A DNA stretch of 64,000 bases from Bemisia tabaci (lineage: Eukaryota > Arthropoda > Insecta > Hemiptera > Aleyrodidae). Below are positions 53,701-63,722 of this stretch, piece after piece. A program made the position numbers and the translations under genes. Position 1 is the stretch's first letter. Each line of letters opens with the position of its first letter. A model generated the notes under the pieces. The model saw only the letters and a list, made by a program, of their open reading frames with translations, had not been told where the DNA came from and made no database searches. Where the stretch lies: contig NC_092801.1 of NCBI RefSeq assembly GCF_918797505.1, forward strand, positions 24,830,477-24,894,476, read 5' to 3'.

Positions 53701-56700
53701 AATGCCATAGCTTTAGAGAAAGCTCTCATAAAACCAAAAATTAGTAAGTTCTAGAATTTTACTAATTCTATCTTTATGAGACGGTGTCAAGCGTTTGCAA
53801 TGTTATTACTGATGATCAAATTACAGCTCGAAGAAATTGCAATTTGAATGGTCAAAGGGCCTGGCAGGCATAACTGGGTATAAGCAGCGTAAATGATAGT
53901 GCTCCTGCACTGAGCTGCAGAATTTAGTTCGCATTCTATCATTAGCTCCATTAATCAAAAAAAAGTGTCAGATATAATGTAAGACGTACAAATTAGCCCT
54001 AAGCATAGGTGACGTCCCTACTGTAAATCGTGGTTTTGTGCCTACCGTACACAGGAGATGGAACATTACATAAAAGTCCTATTTTAAATGCGGCTCCCAA
54101 GTTGTCGATCATCAGGGTCCTTGCCCGATACATTCACCCGCTTTGAAGGTGTGACAAAAATAGACTGGTTGACTTTATCATTGAAAGTAAACCCATTAGT
54201 AATTAAAATGGCACTCTCCCTTTCACCCTGTTGCGCGTTTAAAATCAATCGGTCGATGTGGACTCTAGTTGACCGGAATGGGCAAATGGAGAATCATAAT
54301 GATGAAAGTTATCAAAGGGTTTCATTGCAGCAGGCCGATTATTGAAAGTTTGAAGCAGTCTGATAAGAGATCGAAATGCGATATATTGCACGGTTAAAAT
54401 AGGGCTGTCTTACCTTGTCGTACTGACATAGTTTCAAAAATCAGCATGCAGTTGAGAAAATTTATGTCATCACAACTAAAGTTTATTGTTTACCATCTCC
54501 TTATGAACGGAAAGATTTATCGTAAGTACCAAGATAAATTCATATGTTGTCTAGATAGGAATGCATATAGTAGACAAAGTAAGTAGCATCTTTTCGTTTC
54601 AGGGACATCGATCCCTCAGTAATCAGAGAAGCATAAAGGAAAACCAGAGACAAATTGGAAAACTCACAACCAAAAAGGTACCTAGAGAGAGATGCATGAT
54701 TCATGATTCATGCAAAAATTTGGAAGCACTTTTCCTCAGGGCAGCATAAAATTGAAAACGTGTCGTGCGTACAATAAGAAAACCATTCAAGAATTTATAT
54801 TGTTAATAATTCCAGAAATAATATGACAAAGAAAGAGAAAGGAGCCTGGAGAAATTGCGATGATATTCTGCTCAAATCCGATCCAAAATTTCCGAACAAA
54901 ACAATAACATAACCTCTGTAGTTTCTATCGTGAGTAGCCAATGAGAATTAAGCACTACGTCAAGTGACCCAACTTGGTCACGATTTTAATATTGACCTAC
55001 GGTTTTTTTTTCTGTGACGCACAGGGTGTGCCAAAAATATGGATCCTTCTTATTGATGTCTCGATTACTGATTAACTTCCTTCAAAGAAGGTGGGCCGCT
55101 CTCGAGTGGTGGAAGGGGGGGGGGTGTCCGGGGGGTCGTTACCTCTCTACTTCGCGCCCGGGAACAACTTTTAAATTTAAAATGGGAACTCTCTTTGCCT
55201 GATACTGCGTAGAAGTCATACCAAAAATACATGATATCCTTCCAAAAAAACAAAAATATGATTTTTGTACAAAATTTCGGCCCAATCCAAAAAATGTCAC
55301 TAATTACCAGAACAAAAACAAAATATGATGGCAGTACCGTTTGGATTCATCATTTAAAAGGAAATGATATCAAAACGGCCCAATTTCCTCTTTCATGATA
55401 CACTATACACCCCAACGTTTTTCACAAAAAATTAAAAAAGCAAAAAAATTAAACACCTATAAGGTATGATGACCTGAATACGTTTTTATCCATCGCTTTA
55501 AAGGAGTATGATATCAAATCGGCCCAACTTCTCTGAAATATGCCCATCTCTGATCAGTAATTTTTTCGAGACCTTCCGACTCATCGCTGAGGAGACACTG
55601 AGGAGACTTGACCCTTAGTGTATGTCCTTGTTTAGATGTCAAAGAGGTTTATATGAGACATGTAATGAATTTTTTTTCTTTAAAGAGGTAAAAAAAAATC
55701 GTCATAAAATTGAAAAAAATTCGAAGAAAAAAAAGGAATGGGTCGGCCGGCACGTACAAAAAAAGGGGGGAAAATAGATACATTTGTATGCCCCGACATT
55801 TTGGCATGGGTGACCGACCCGGTCTTGCCACATCCATGAAGTTGTTAAGAAAGAAGCATTGTAAGTAGGAGGCACATAATATTCGCAATAATACGCTTAG
55901 GTTCAGAAGTTTGTAAGGCCTTCTATCAGGAACCAACAAAGAATATGGCATTGCTTGAAAGTTGTTAAGTTGTTCACTCATGTGTGAATATCTTTCAGTC
56001 GATCTTTCAATGACGATTTCGAGAAGGACTGATCCTCCTTTTGACGATGATACTTGTTCATTTATATGTGCAAGAGAGACGATAATCACCCTATTATCTA
56101 CCACTTGTATGTACGGCCGGCCCGCCCATTCCTTTTTTTTCTTCGAATTTTTTTTCAATTGTATGACGATTTTTTGTTTTTTATCTCTTTCAAGAAAAAA
56201 AAAAATCATTACAATTCTCATATGGACCTCTTTGACATCTAAACAAGGACATACACTAAGGGTCAAGTCTCCTCAGTGTCTCCTCAGCGATGAGTCTGAA
56301 GGTCTCGAAAAAATTACTGATCAGAGATGGGCATATTTCAGAGAAGTTGGGCCGATTTGATATCATACTCCTTTAAAGCGATGGATATAAATGTGTTCAG
56401 GTCATCATACCTTATAGTTGTTTAATTTTTTTGTTTTTTTTTTATTTTTTGTGAAAAACGTTGGGGTGGTTTGGAGCCCTTTCACCCAAACCTTTAGGTG
56501 TTTAATTTTTTTTTTTTTTTTTTGGGGTGAAAAACGTTGGGGTGTATAGTATATCATGAAAGAGGAAATTGGGCCGTTTTGATATCATTTCCTTTTAAAT
56601 GATGAATCCAAACGGTACTGCCATCATATTTTTTGGGTGCCTGTTTTGTTTTTTGTTTTTTGTTTTGTTCTGGTAATTAGTGACATTTTTTGGATTGGGC

Positions 56701-59700
56701 CGAAATTTTGTACAAAAATCATATTTTTGTTTTTTTGGAATTATCACGACTCTTGTTCCCTCGATCAGCTAATCTCACTTCAGATTGTATCACACTTTCA
56801 CAACATTTCCGGAATTTAAAAAGTTCCGGGGAAAAATTCAGTAAACTCTCAAAAGTTCCGAAAAGCCGGCCACGTTGGCAGCGTGTCTGACTCTAGATCA
56901 ATAGGTCCCAGGTTCAAATCCCGGTAGTGGTGTCAAATCTTCATGGAACTGACGGGTAGATTTGCTGGAACAAGTCCCACGCGGCTTTAATCCTTGAAAA
57001 TGTGAAAAACTTGGAGCATGAATGTGGACTAACCATGTGCAGTAGCTGTTTGTCTAGCGACTAAGGCCAAAGTTAACCCAACCTGAAGAGGGTTCAAAGC
57101 TCTTGATTAAAAAAAAAAATCTTCCGGAATTCGTAACTACAGTGAAAAAAAATTTTCGGCGTTTTTACCAAGGTCCGTTGGTACCTTTACCATCTCACTT
57201 TTTTAACCAATTATTGGTTTTTTTACCTAGACAGACTGGTAAGCTTACCTAAAAACCCGTATTTTTACTGTTTTTTTTCAGGTAAGAATACCACTTTTAT
57301 TGCTAATCAATTCCCGGTAACTTTGTAATTTTATCTCGGTAATTCTACCACAGTCGATAAAAAATATTGGCGTTTTTACCAAGATCCAGTAAAATTGCCG
57401 AGAAAGTTCATAATTTTACCGAGATTTCTCGGTAAAATTGCCAATTCCATAAATGGTAATTTTACCGAGGAAAAAACTGGGATCAAATAGAACCCTGAAT
57501 TCTTGGTAATTTTACCCTTTTCTTAGTAAATGCACCGATATTTTTTTTCCAGTGTGATTAAAAAAAAAAAATCTTCCGGAATTCGGAACTAAATATAGTT
57601 CCGGGAAATGGGAGCATTGCATTCCTCAGGCACCAGTGACTTCAAGAATCCTTCCTGAAATGCTGAAGAAAGGGCTCTTACTTGAAGCTCTTGTGTAAGA
57701 TGTACACCCGCCGGAACTGGGGTCCAGTCCAAAGCAGCTGCCACGGCTTTATCGCCTTTGATCCTATCGTAACCCCCAATTGTCATGTAACCTGGTATGT
57801 CGGAATTGCAGTCCTGGGTTTCGGCTACGTACGGGTAGTCTTCAGCTCTCGAGACTCCAAAAGTCTTCACGTGTAGTAGAGCTTTCTCTATGTCGCCACT
57901 TTCGCATCCCTTGGCCTCTGGAACGCAGTCTACCAGATCTGCCAAAATATTGACTTGCATCGATAAGCTTATTCAGCAGATTTTAATACTGTACATAGAA
58001 AATGGATTACATTTTGCAATAAGGAACCACTATTTCTGGCCCATTTTAGAAACAACATACTCGCCATTCGTTCCCTGTGCAGATATGTGGTTTTATGGGA
58101 GAGCCAGAGATAGTGGTTCCTCATTGCAAAATGTAATCCAAATAACGAATGAAATAAAAGCAAAAGCACGGGGTACAGGCTGTAAATAAAAACAATTTGG
58201 ACGGGGCATTTCGGGATTAACATATCCTTTTTCAACCGCCGAAAAAACAAAACAAAAAATTAAAAATCTGTAAACCAGCCAGTAACGCTGTCAGGCGGCG
58301 GCTCATCTATGTGTGATTTTTAATTTTTTGTTTTGTTTTTTCGGCGGTTGAAAAGGGTATGATAATACCGAAACGTCCTGTCCAAATTGTTTTTATTTAC
58401 AGCCTGTACCCCGTGCTTTCGCTTTTATTTCATTTACATAATTTGGGCTTATTAAATTGTTACATTGAAAATAAAGAATATGCACTGAAAAAAAAATCTC
58501 GGTGTATTTACTAAGAAAAGGGTAAAATTACCAAGAACTCCCGGTTCTATTTGATCCCAGTTTTTTCCTCGGTAAAATTACCATTTATGGAATTGGTAAT
58601 TTTACCGAGAAATCTCGGTAAAATTGTTGAACTTTCTCGGTAATTTTATTGGACCTTGGTAAAAACGCCAATATTTTTTATCGACTGTGGTAGAATTACC
58701 GAGATAAAATGCCAAAGTTACCGGGAAGTGATTAACAATAAAAGTGGTATTCTTACCTGAAAAAAAAAACAGTAAAAATACCGGTTTTTAGGTAAGCTTA
58801 CCAGTCTGTCTTGGTAAAATTACCAATAATTGGTAAAAAAGTGAGATGGTAAAGGTACCAACGGACCGTGGTAAAAACGCCGAGAATTTTTTTTCAGTGT
58901 ACTACCAGCGAAAAAAGCTAAATGGAATTCGGATGCAGCCGCCTGACCGCTTCGCGGTTCAAACCCCGAAGCGCTTCGTGATTCAGGCGTTAGGCGTTAC
59001 TCTCTCCTCTCATGATTGTATATGAAGGTAAGCTTGGTGAAGTCCTATCTCATTCCATGTAATATAAGTCAACTTTAGGTACACTTTTCTAAAGAAATAT
59101 TTGTCCCAGAAAGTTTCCATTTTGTAAAATTTTTTGTTTAGTTACTCATTTGGTATGGTAATGTCCAGAGAATGGCAGGAGACAGGTTGCCGAAGAAGGT
59201 CCTTGATTGGGTTCCTCCTGGGAGAGGACGCAGAGGGCGCCCAATGAAAGGTTGGAGGGAAGGGATTGAAGCGGAAATGTTAAGGTGCTCAATCCCCCAA
59301 GATTTGTGGTCTGAAAGAGAGCAGTGGAGGTTAGGAGTCGTAGAGCGCGAGGGAGTGCTGTGAAGCGACTTATATGTATGTGTAAGTTTGAATTTTGGAT
59401 GCAGATGTGTCATAAATAAAACTTTTGAGGTAACCTTTTGGAATTTTTGGATTTTTTTGCTTTCAAAAAAAAAAAACCTTTGAAATTTTGCAGTTTCTTT
59501 TGTTCATTTAAATTTAACAAATGCCCTGATTATAAATCAACATTTAAAACATGTTGGTCTTTAGAGCTTGAACAATCCGAAATTTTTACTCAAGAATGAA
59601 CCCTCCATAGGTTAGATATTTTTGGGAAAAGTGTACCTAAAGTTGAAAAAAACGCACAAATTTTCAGGAAAGCACTTCAAAGTATACAAGTAGTTATGGA

Positions 59701-62700
59701 AGCAGGTGTATCTAGTGATAAACCATTCTACTCGTCAATGTATTCTTACCAACGAGCTAATATGCGTTTATTATAGTAAGATATCGAAATGCGATTTATT
59801 GCATGGTTAAGACAGGGCCTGGTTACGTCTTGTCACATTGACTTGGATTCAAGTATCGAGTCGCTTTCTAGAATCGATCACTCGTTACGGTTAGGTCTAA
59901 TGCATCTTTGTTCCTATTCCTTCATTAAAATTAATCTTGCAGTTTAATTCATGCACTTAAACTGCTAGGAGACTTTAACGAAAAAGTAAGAAAAAATGAT
60001 ACGAATTAAATAAAATGGAATAAACCTCTAGATCGAGACATGCTACAATCAGGCCGGACAGGGTTGGCATTTATACATCATCATCCAGCCAAAGTATCAC
60101 AAGTGCCATGCGACGTTTAAAATTTTCCGCCGTCTTTTTATTTTTTTACAGAGAAATAGTGGGTTGAATCTGTTTGAAAATTTCACCGAATTTTATCCGC
60201 AGCACGAAGAAAATCAGCAAAATTGTCGGACCAGCTTCGTGGAACAATTTCTCTGTAAAAAATAAAATGGCGGTGGAAATGTTTAAACGTCGCATGGCGC
60301 TTGTGATACTTTGGCCGGATAAGGTGGTGACATCTCCTACACCCATATTCAACAATCAGGTTGCAGAAAAAATGATGGACCCCGTAGTTTTTTCCAAACC
60401 TTGACGAAAATCCAGCCTTTTTCAGGTCACACAAATGTTAACCAGGAAAAAAGGCTATAATACTTTAAAAACAGGAAAAGTTTAAAATGCGCTAGGATCT
60501 CAGATTAAACTTCAAAGCCTCCCCTCAATTGTTTTATCTGCCGTATGCACATCAGCAGCAAGGCAAGAATGTAGTAAATAGGGCAGGAATTAAAACTTCA
60601 CTTTACTCGTTACTCTCGGTTCATTACTTTGCAGTTTATTGCATGCACTCAAATTGCCAAGAGACTTTAACGAAAGAGAAAGAAAAAATGATACGAATAG
60701 AATAAAATGGAATAGACTACTAGGCATGCTGCAAACAAAGCATTGGTCAGAGCTAGAAGTTATATCTCTCTCACACACATTTTCAACGATCAGGTTGTAG
60801 AAAAAATGAGTAACCCGGTCATTTTCCCCAAACCTTGACGTAAATCAAGCTTTTTTCAAGTCGCGCAAAATTTAATCAGGAAAAAAGGCTAAAATTTTAA
60901 AAACAGAAAAAGTTTGAAATACATTAAGATCTTAAATTAAAACTCAGGGCTTCCTCTCACTTGTTTAATACACCGTAAGCATCAGTGTCGAGGTGGGAAT
61001 GATCGATTATCGATATTTTACCATTTGAAATCGGGGTATAAAGAATCGATTATTAAGGTTTTCGTTGCAAAGTCTCTGTTTATCGATCCTTTTTCAAAGG
61101 TTTAAATGGTGCATCAATCGATATATCGCAAAGCACGCCAATTAAGCCACTATGGTATACATTCCGACGAGTTCGCTGCCCGTCCTCTTCAGCAAAGGAA
61201 CACACAACCTCTAAAGGGAAGCTCTGAGTTTTTAAAGTAAATTTTGATTGTGATAAATTTAAGCAATCTTAAAAAAGAGTGTGATTCCAACCGTCGCAAA
61301 CTGTATTCCACGAGTAATGTATGTACTAGGTGCCATGCTCGATTATTTAAAGCCTTTAATAACGCCGAGCAAGCTAGAAGAATACAACTATTTTAACACG
61401 AGCTATCGAATTTCGCCTACTCGTTCAGTTGAAGGCGAAGTAAGTTTCGTGGCGTACTCGAAAGTGCGTCTCGGCACTGTGCGTCGCACAATGGATCGAG
61501 TCAATTTAACGAGGTCGAACATGAAATTTTTGACTGAAACTGCAAATATTGACGTTTATTTCGTCACATTTTGAATTTTAAGGGGTGCTCCTCGAAGAAA
61601 ATTTCACGAGGAAACCAATGGAGCCACTTTTGGAACCTCAACATTTTGTTTAGATGGAGCTCTGAGCTTTTAAAAATTTCAAATTTTGTCCAACCTCTCC
61701 TACTGTTTGTCTCGATCCACAGTGCGTCGCAAGGTCCATGCTATCATCCGAAGCAAGAGCGTCATAGCTCCACTCTACATTTTTGCGAGAGGACTACATT
61801 TTGCAACAAGGAACTATAATGTTACTGAATCTACCGTAAAATCACGCATCCCCATGGTGTAATTAGTAGCATAATACGTTGTTCATAAAATGTGCCAGAA
61901 ATATTGGTTTATAATGGAGATGTTGCATGTGTGAGGAATTTGCGATTTGACTATTGATTCTTATGTAAAAGTTCGCGAGAAACACGATGGTGCCACTGGT
62001 TTTCTCTGAAATCAACTCTAAGCTCAAAAAAAGCTCTCAAGTTGAGGCCAAAATGGAGGGATATCCCACGCTATCCTGAGAGTCCACGTCTATATCAAGA
62101 CAAACTCTCCACGCAAAGATAGGGAGCAAATACATTAGCAGTGTTGCCGTGTTTTCAATTTTAGAGTCCCCAAATAAAGTGGCAGCCCTGTCAATGTTTT
62201 TGCTCCGTATCTTTGCATTGAGAGTTTTTCTTGATGTAGAGGTGGGCTCTCAGGATAGCGTGAGATATTCCCTCCATTTTGGCCTCGACTTGAGAGCTTT
62301 TTTTGAGCTTGGGAGTAGATTTCAGAGAAAACCAGAGGCACCATCGTGTTTCTCGCAAACTTTTACGTGAGAATCAACAGTCAAATCGCAAATTCCTCAC
62401 ACATGCAACATCTCCATTGAAAAATGCATTACACTTGGATCCAATTTAGCACAAGGAACCGGCGCGATCGGTGTGTTTTCAAAATGGTGCAACTTCTTCT
62501 TTCCTTTTAAAATCACTTATGTTTATTATTAATATTTGCACAGTGTCATTTTCCTTGAAAATTAATAATTTTTTGACAGGAGGTAAAACATATTTGCTAT
62601 TCTTGGAACTTTTTCCCAGAAAATTTTGAAGAAATAACATGTTTACAACACTGTAATCGTGTTGGTTCCTTTTTGCTAAATGCGATCCATTTATTCTTCT

Positions 62701-63074
62701 GATGAAAAACTTTATAGATAGGATGCCAGATTACATTTTTACTTTGTTTTTTGAGTATGGGTCCGTAATAATGAGACCTAATTATTCTAAAGAAATTAAG
62801 GATGGATGATTACTGAAAAAGTTGGAGTAAAGGATAATCTACATGTGTGTTCAGTATTCTTTATGAAAACAAAAATGTTACAGAAGTTGCCTTTTTTTTT
62901 GTTTCTTCCTAAGCTTTAAATTTGAGAAAATTGAATTAGCAGTGTACGTGACTGTGCAAACTTACCTTGTTTTGAGAGCATAATTACCCTGTCCATTTCA
63001 ATAGCCCAGTGCATCTCCACAGCCCCCAAAGCTGCGAACGCCCAACAGCTGCCGCATTTTTTATCGCCCTGGTC
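44542..63074 (-). CDS. Gene B: tandem paralogue of gene A, papain-family peptidase, 5' exons outside window
   Basis: Five minus-strand exons (62966-63074, 57682-57938, 47321-47411, 45448-45494, 44542-44625) have the same lengths and phases as exons 5-9 of gene A and join to 195 codons plus stop. They carry DQGDKKCGSCWAF, DYPYVAETQDC, MNHAVTIVG, RNSWGPSFG and a Cys-rich C-terminus. Cys, His, Asn and the oxyanion Gln are all present, so this copy should be catalytically competent. About 145 of 195 residues match gene A by eye. The Trp of NSWGxxWG is Phe. The first coding base in the window is at phase 0, so exons for signal peptide, defensin-like domain, propeptide and linker are expected to the right of 64000. 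Intron 6 is 10.3 kb against 1.1 kb in gene A. Confidence 0.85.
44671..45244. repeat. Two CTGCCGTGC-family copies in gene B intron 8
   Basis: 44671-44919 and about 44941-45244, orthologous to the pair at 11563-12090 of gene A. Confidence 0.65.
45448..45494 (-). CDS. Gene B exon 8: catalytic asparagine exon
   Basis: Acceptor TTTTGATTTCAG, donor GTAAAT, 47 bases encoding D-AWIVRNSWGPSFGLQ. Asn is kept. The second Trp of the family motif is Phe. Confidence 0.88.
46504..46982. repeat. Two CTGCCGTGC-family copies in gene B intron 7
   Basis: 46504-46768 (diverged) and 46815-46982 (168 bp, internal deletion, very similar ends CCTTAGCACGGCAGT). The second looks young. Confidence 0.6.
47321..47411 (-). 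CDS. Gene B exon 7: catalytic histidine exon
   Basis: Acceptor CTTTCTCTCAG, donor GTATTA, 91 bases. FYVSGVFES, then RHMNHAVTIVGHY with the catalytic His in the standard NHAV context. Confidence 0.9.
47530..47748. repeat. B-specific insertion with TTGATAGT / ACTATCAA ends
   Basis: About 215 bp in gene B intron 6. Gene A runs through the equivalent place (about 15805) without it. Confidence 0.45.
48405..48665. repeat. GC-rich tandem units (GCGCCTACAAGACTRCATG)
   Basis: Two units of about 90 bp, GCGCCTACAAGACTGCATGA and GCGCCTACAAGACTACATGA, each followed by ATACTTCACGCATTGCG. They are flanked by GGCGCGGCGCGGCGG and related to the hairpin at 25842-25915. Confidence 0.65.
49209..49517 (+). CDS. 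Unrecognised open frame or exon candidate
   Basis: 102 codons, no ATG at the start (begins TTG). A splice-like form would be acceptor TTTCATTTACAG at about 49266 and donor AAAG-GTATTT at about 49502, giving some 79 residues with mixed, protein-like composition (for example FFDLPQAKSYQILEVLRKN). I do not recognise it. It lies inside gene B intron 6 on the opposite strand. It could be an exon of a nested gene, a transposon fragment or chance. Confidence 0.25.
   Translation: MLIRRVINSHISTPLGFIYRDFKKGKQHNKRIHNPTLQGQRRTLTRPCIVNLESYSNKFKFFDLPQAKSYQILEVLRKNLSEERKNSVELLEDKVDLKVFWG
50038..50103. repeat. AT-rich hairpin
   Basis: ACTACGTAATTATATATTTT and its inverse with a 15-base loop. Confidence 0.6.
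50590..50707. repeat. B-box-like motif followed by a poly(A) run
   Basis: GAGCAGGGTTCGAAACGATC resembles a tRNA B box, then 47 A residues at 50660-50706. A retroposed SINE-like end is possible; no target duplication was found. Confidence 0.4.
51438..51906. repeat. Two tandem copies of a 235-bp unit
   Basis: AAATTTCAGGTTATGCT begins each unit (51438, 51678) and GGCCCTGATCTAGTGATCTT ends each. Identity is high, so the duplication is fairly recent. Confidence 0.8.
52650..54350. repeat. Three diverged tandem units of about 700 bp
   Basis: CTGAGTCCTCGCCTGACAAATT (52679), CTGACTCCTTGCCTAAAAAATT (53375) and CAGGGTCCTTGCCCGATACATT (54111) recur about 700-735 bp apart. Between them GATGAAGNGTNAACTGNTCA, CACATTTCTCAAGATA and TGAGCTGCAGAATTTAGTT are also shared. 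No protein frame is conserved. Confidence 0.65.
55236..56742. repeat. 1.5-kb palindromic (foldback) element
   Basis: Arms of about 530-630 bp. The sequence from GATTTTTGTACAAAATTTCG to GGCCGGCNCGTAC recurs inverted to 56740, including AACGTTGGGGTGTATAGT and GGTCAAGTCTCCTCAG. The spacer of about 340 bp (55766-56106) is unique. The right arm has a small internal duplication of the AACGTTGGGGTG segment. Confidence 0.75.
56858..57120 (+). mobile_element. tRNA-derived SINE-like element
   Basis: GCCACGTTGGCAGCGTG (A-box-like), then GGTTCAAATCCCGG (B box) 36 bases later. An unrelated body of about 190 bp follows, ending in GATTAAAAAAAAAAATC. TTCCGGAATT occurs before (56807) and after (57122), a plausible target duplication if the unit starts near 56818. 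Confidence 0.6.
57139..57556. repeat. GGTAAAATTACC-rich TIR element, copy 2, inverted
   Basis: CAGTGAAAAAAAATTTTCGG to TATTTTTTTTCCAGTGT. Flanked on both sides by the same stretch of about 35 bp containing ATCTTCCGGAATTCG. Confidence 0.7.
57682..57938 (-). CDS. Gene B exon 6: peptidase middle
   Basis: Acceptor CAATATTTTGGCAG, donor GTAAGA, 257 bases. It encodes DLVDCVPEAKGCESGD, the YPY motif and ALDWTPVPAGVH, in register with gene A exon 6. Confidence 0.9.
58149..58434. repeat. Foldback element with GAAATAAAAGCAAAAGCACG ends
   Basis: Arms of about 110 bp (CGGGGTACAGGCTGTAAATA and inverse; CAACCGCCGAAAAAACAAAA and inverse). Confidence 0.7.
58482..58901. repeat. GGTAAAATTACC-rich TIR element, copy 3
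   Basis: GCACTGAAAAAAAAAATCTC to TTTTTTTTCAGTGTA; about 420 bp, nearly the inverse of the copy 0.9 kb to the left. Confidence 0.75.
59151..59363 (+). pseudogene. 3' end of a non-LTR (RTE-like) retrotransposon ORF
   Basis: Reads WYGNVQRM, RLPKKVLDWVPPG and RRGRPMKGWREGIEAEM to a stop. The WxGHVxRM ... RLPKKxLxWxPxG ... RRGRPxxxWR order is the conserved tail behind the reverse transcriptase of RTE-type LINEs. The RT domain itself is absent. It lies in gene B intron 5. Confidence 0.65.
60091..60317. repeat. GGCCAAAGTAT foldback MITE, copy 2
   Basis: AGCCAAAGTATCACAAGTGCC to GGCGCTTGTGATACTTTGGCC, same interior as 10850-11095. Confidence 0.55.
60982..61150. mobile_element. hAT-type MITE, orthologue of 17733-17897
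   Basis: CAGTGTCGAGGTGGGAATG to AAAGCACGCCAATTAAGCCAC. The flanks match those in gene A intron 5. Confidence 0.6.
61489..61721. mobile_element. B-specific 233-bp element with 10-bp target duplication
   Basis: GTGCGTCGCA on both sides (61479-61488, 61722-61731). Ends CAATGGATCGAG / CTCGATCCACA. The gene A counterpart near 18455 has an uninterrupted TGTGTCGCAAGG. The duplication length fits a Mutator-like (9-10 bp) element. Confidence 0.65.
61915..62419. repeat. 505-bp foldback element
   Basis: AATGGAGATGTTGCATGTGT returns inverted at 62400-62419. Arms of over 200 bp share TCGCGAGAAACACGATGG and TATCCTGAGAGTCCACNTC. One terminus also occurs alone near 6280-6310. Confidence 0.7.
62440..62691. 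repeat. TIR element with GATCCAATTTAGC / GCTAAATGCGATCC ends
   Basis: Intact relative of the window-edge copy at 1-494. Confidence 0.5.
62966..63074 (-). CDS. Gene B exon 5: catalytic cysteine exon
   Basis: Acceptor TTTTGTTCGCAG, donor GTAAGT. It reads DQGDKKCGSCWAF and ends MLSKQ plus one base. The Gln of DQG is intact, unlike gene A. Sequence on both sides aligns with the gene A exon region at 19.2-19.4 kb. Confidence 0.9.
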
Positions 63075-63172
63075 CTGCGAACAAAATTATTTTCGGGAAA
63101 AATTTAGAAAAAATGAAGTCCAAGTTTCGAACGTAACAAACAAGTTCTAGGTCCAGAAAAGAACGAGTTGAA

Positions 63173-63722
63173 TGGACCACTAGACAAGGCACGAATTTCA
63201 GCATTCTGATACATGTTTCTCCACCAAAATTTCACGTAAAACACGATGCGCATAACGAAAATTACCGAAATCAACTCCTTCCAAAGATATTTAATGATTC
63301 TTGGTGCGTGAATTGAAACCACCCGCTCATGAAAACTCAATACTCTACGTGATTCGCATCGGGCACTAAACGTTATCATGAGCGTGTCTGTGATAAAAAA
63401 ATCTGGCATCCTGAATCTTGACGCTTTGGCTCAGCTATAGAAAATTACTTATAGTTTGAGAAACAAATGGTGGGAGATGAACATTGTTCGATCGAGAAGC
63501 TTGCTGAAACCGTTGTAGTGCGCGATTCGACTCAAGTAGAGCTTTGAGTTTCTTGTGAGCGGGCAGTTCAAATTCCTCGCAACCAATGTGAAATAAAAAT
63601 GTTAGTATCTCCGTTAGGGGTTGGTTTCAGTGATTTTCGTTCCGCGAATCGTGTTCTAAGTAAAATTCTGGTTAAGAAACATGTATCAGAATGCTTAAAC
63701 TTGTACCTTGGCTAGTGGTCCA
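63173..63722. repeat. TGGACCACTAGACAAGG foldback element, copy 3
   Basis: TGGACCACTAGACAAGGCAC to CTTGGCTAGTGGTCCA, located in gene B intron 4 about 100 bp upstream of the Cys exon. Confidence 0.65.

Noticed and set aside
55649..56266. 205-codon minus-strand frame
   Set aside because: Its two ends are the inverted arms of the foldback element; only the short middle part is unique and I do not recognise it.
56858..56935. Possible tRNA gene (plus strand)
   Set aside because: Good B box but followed by an unrelated body and A-rich tail with flanking repeats, as in SINEs.
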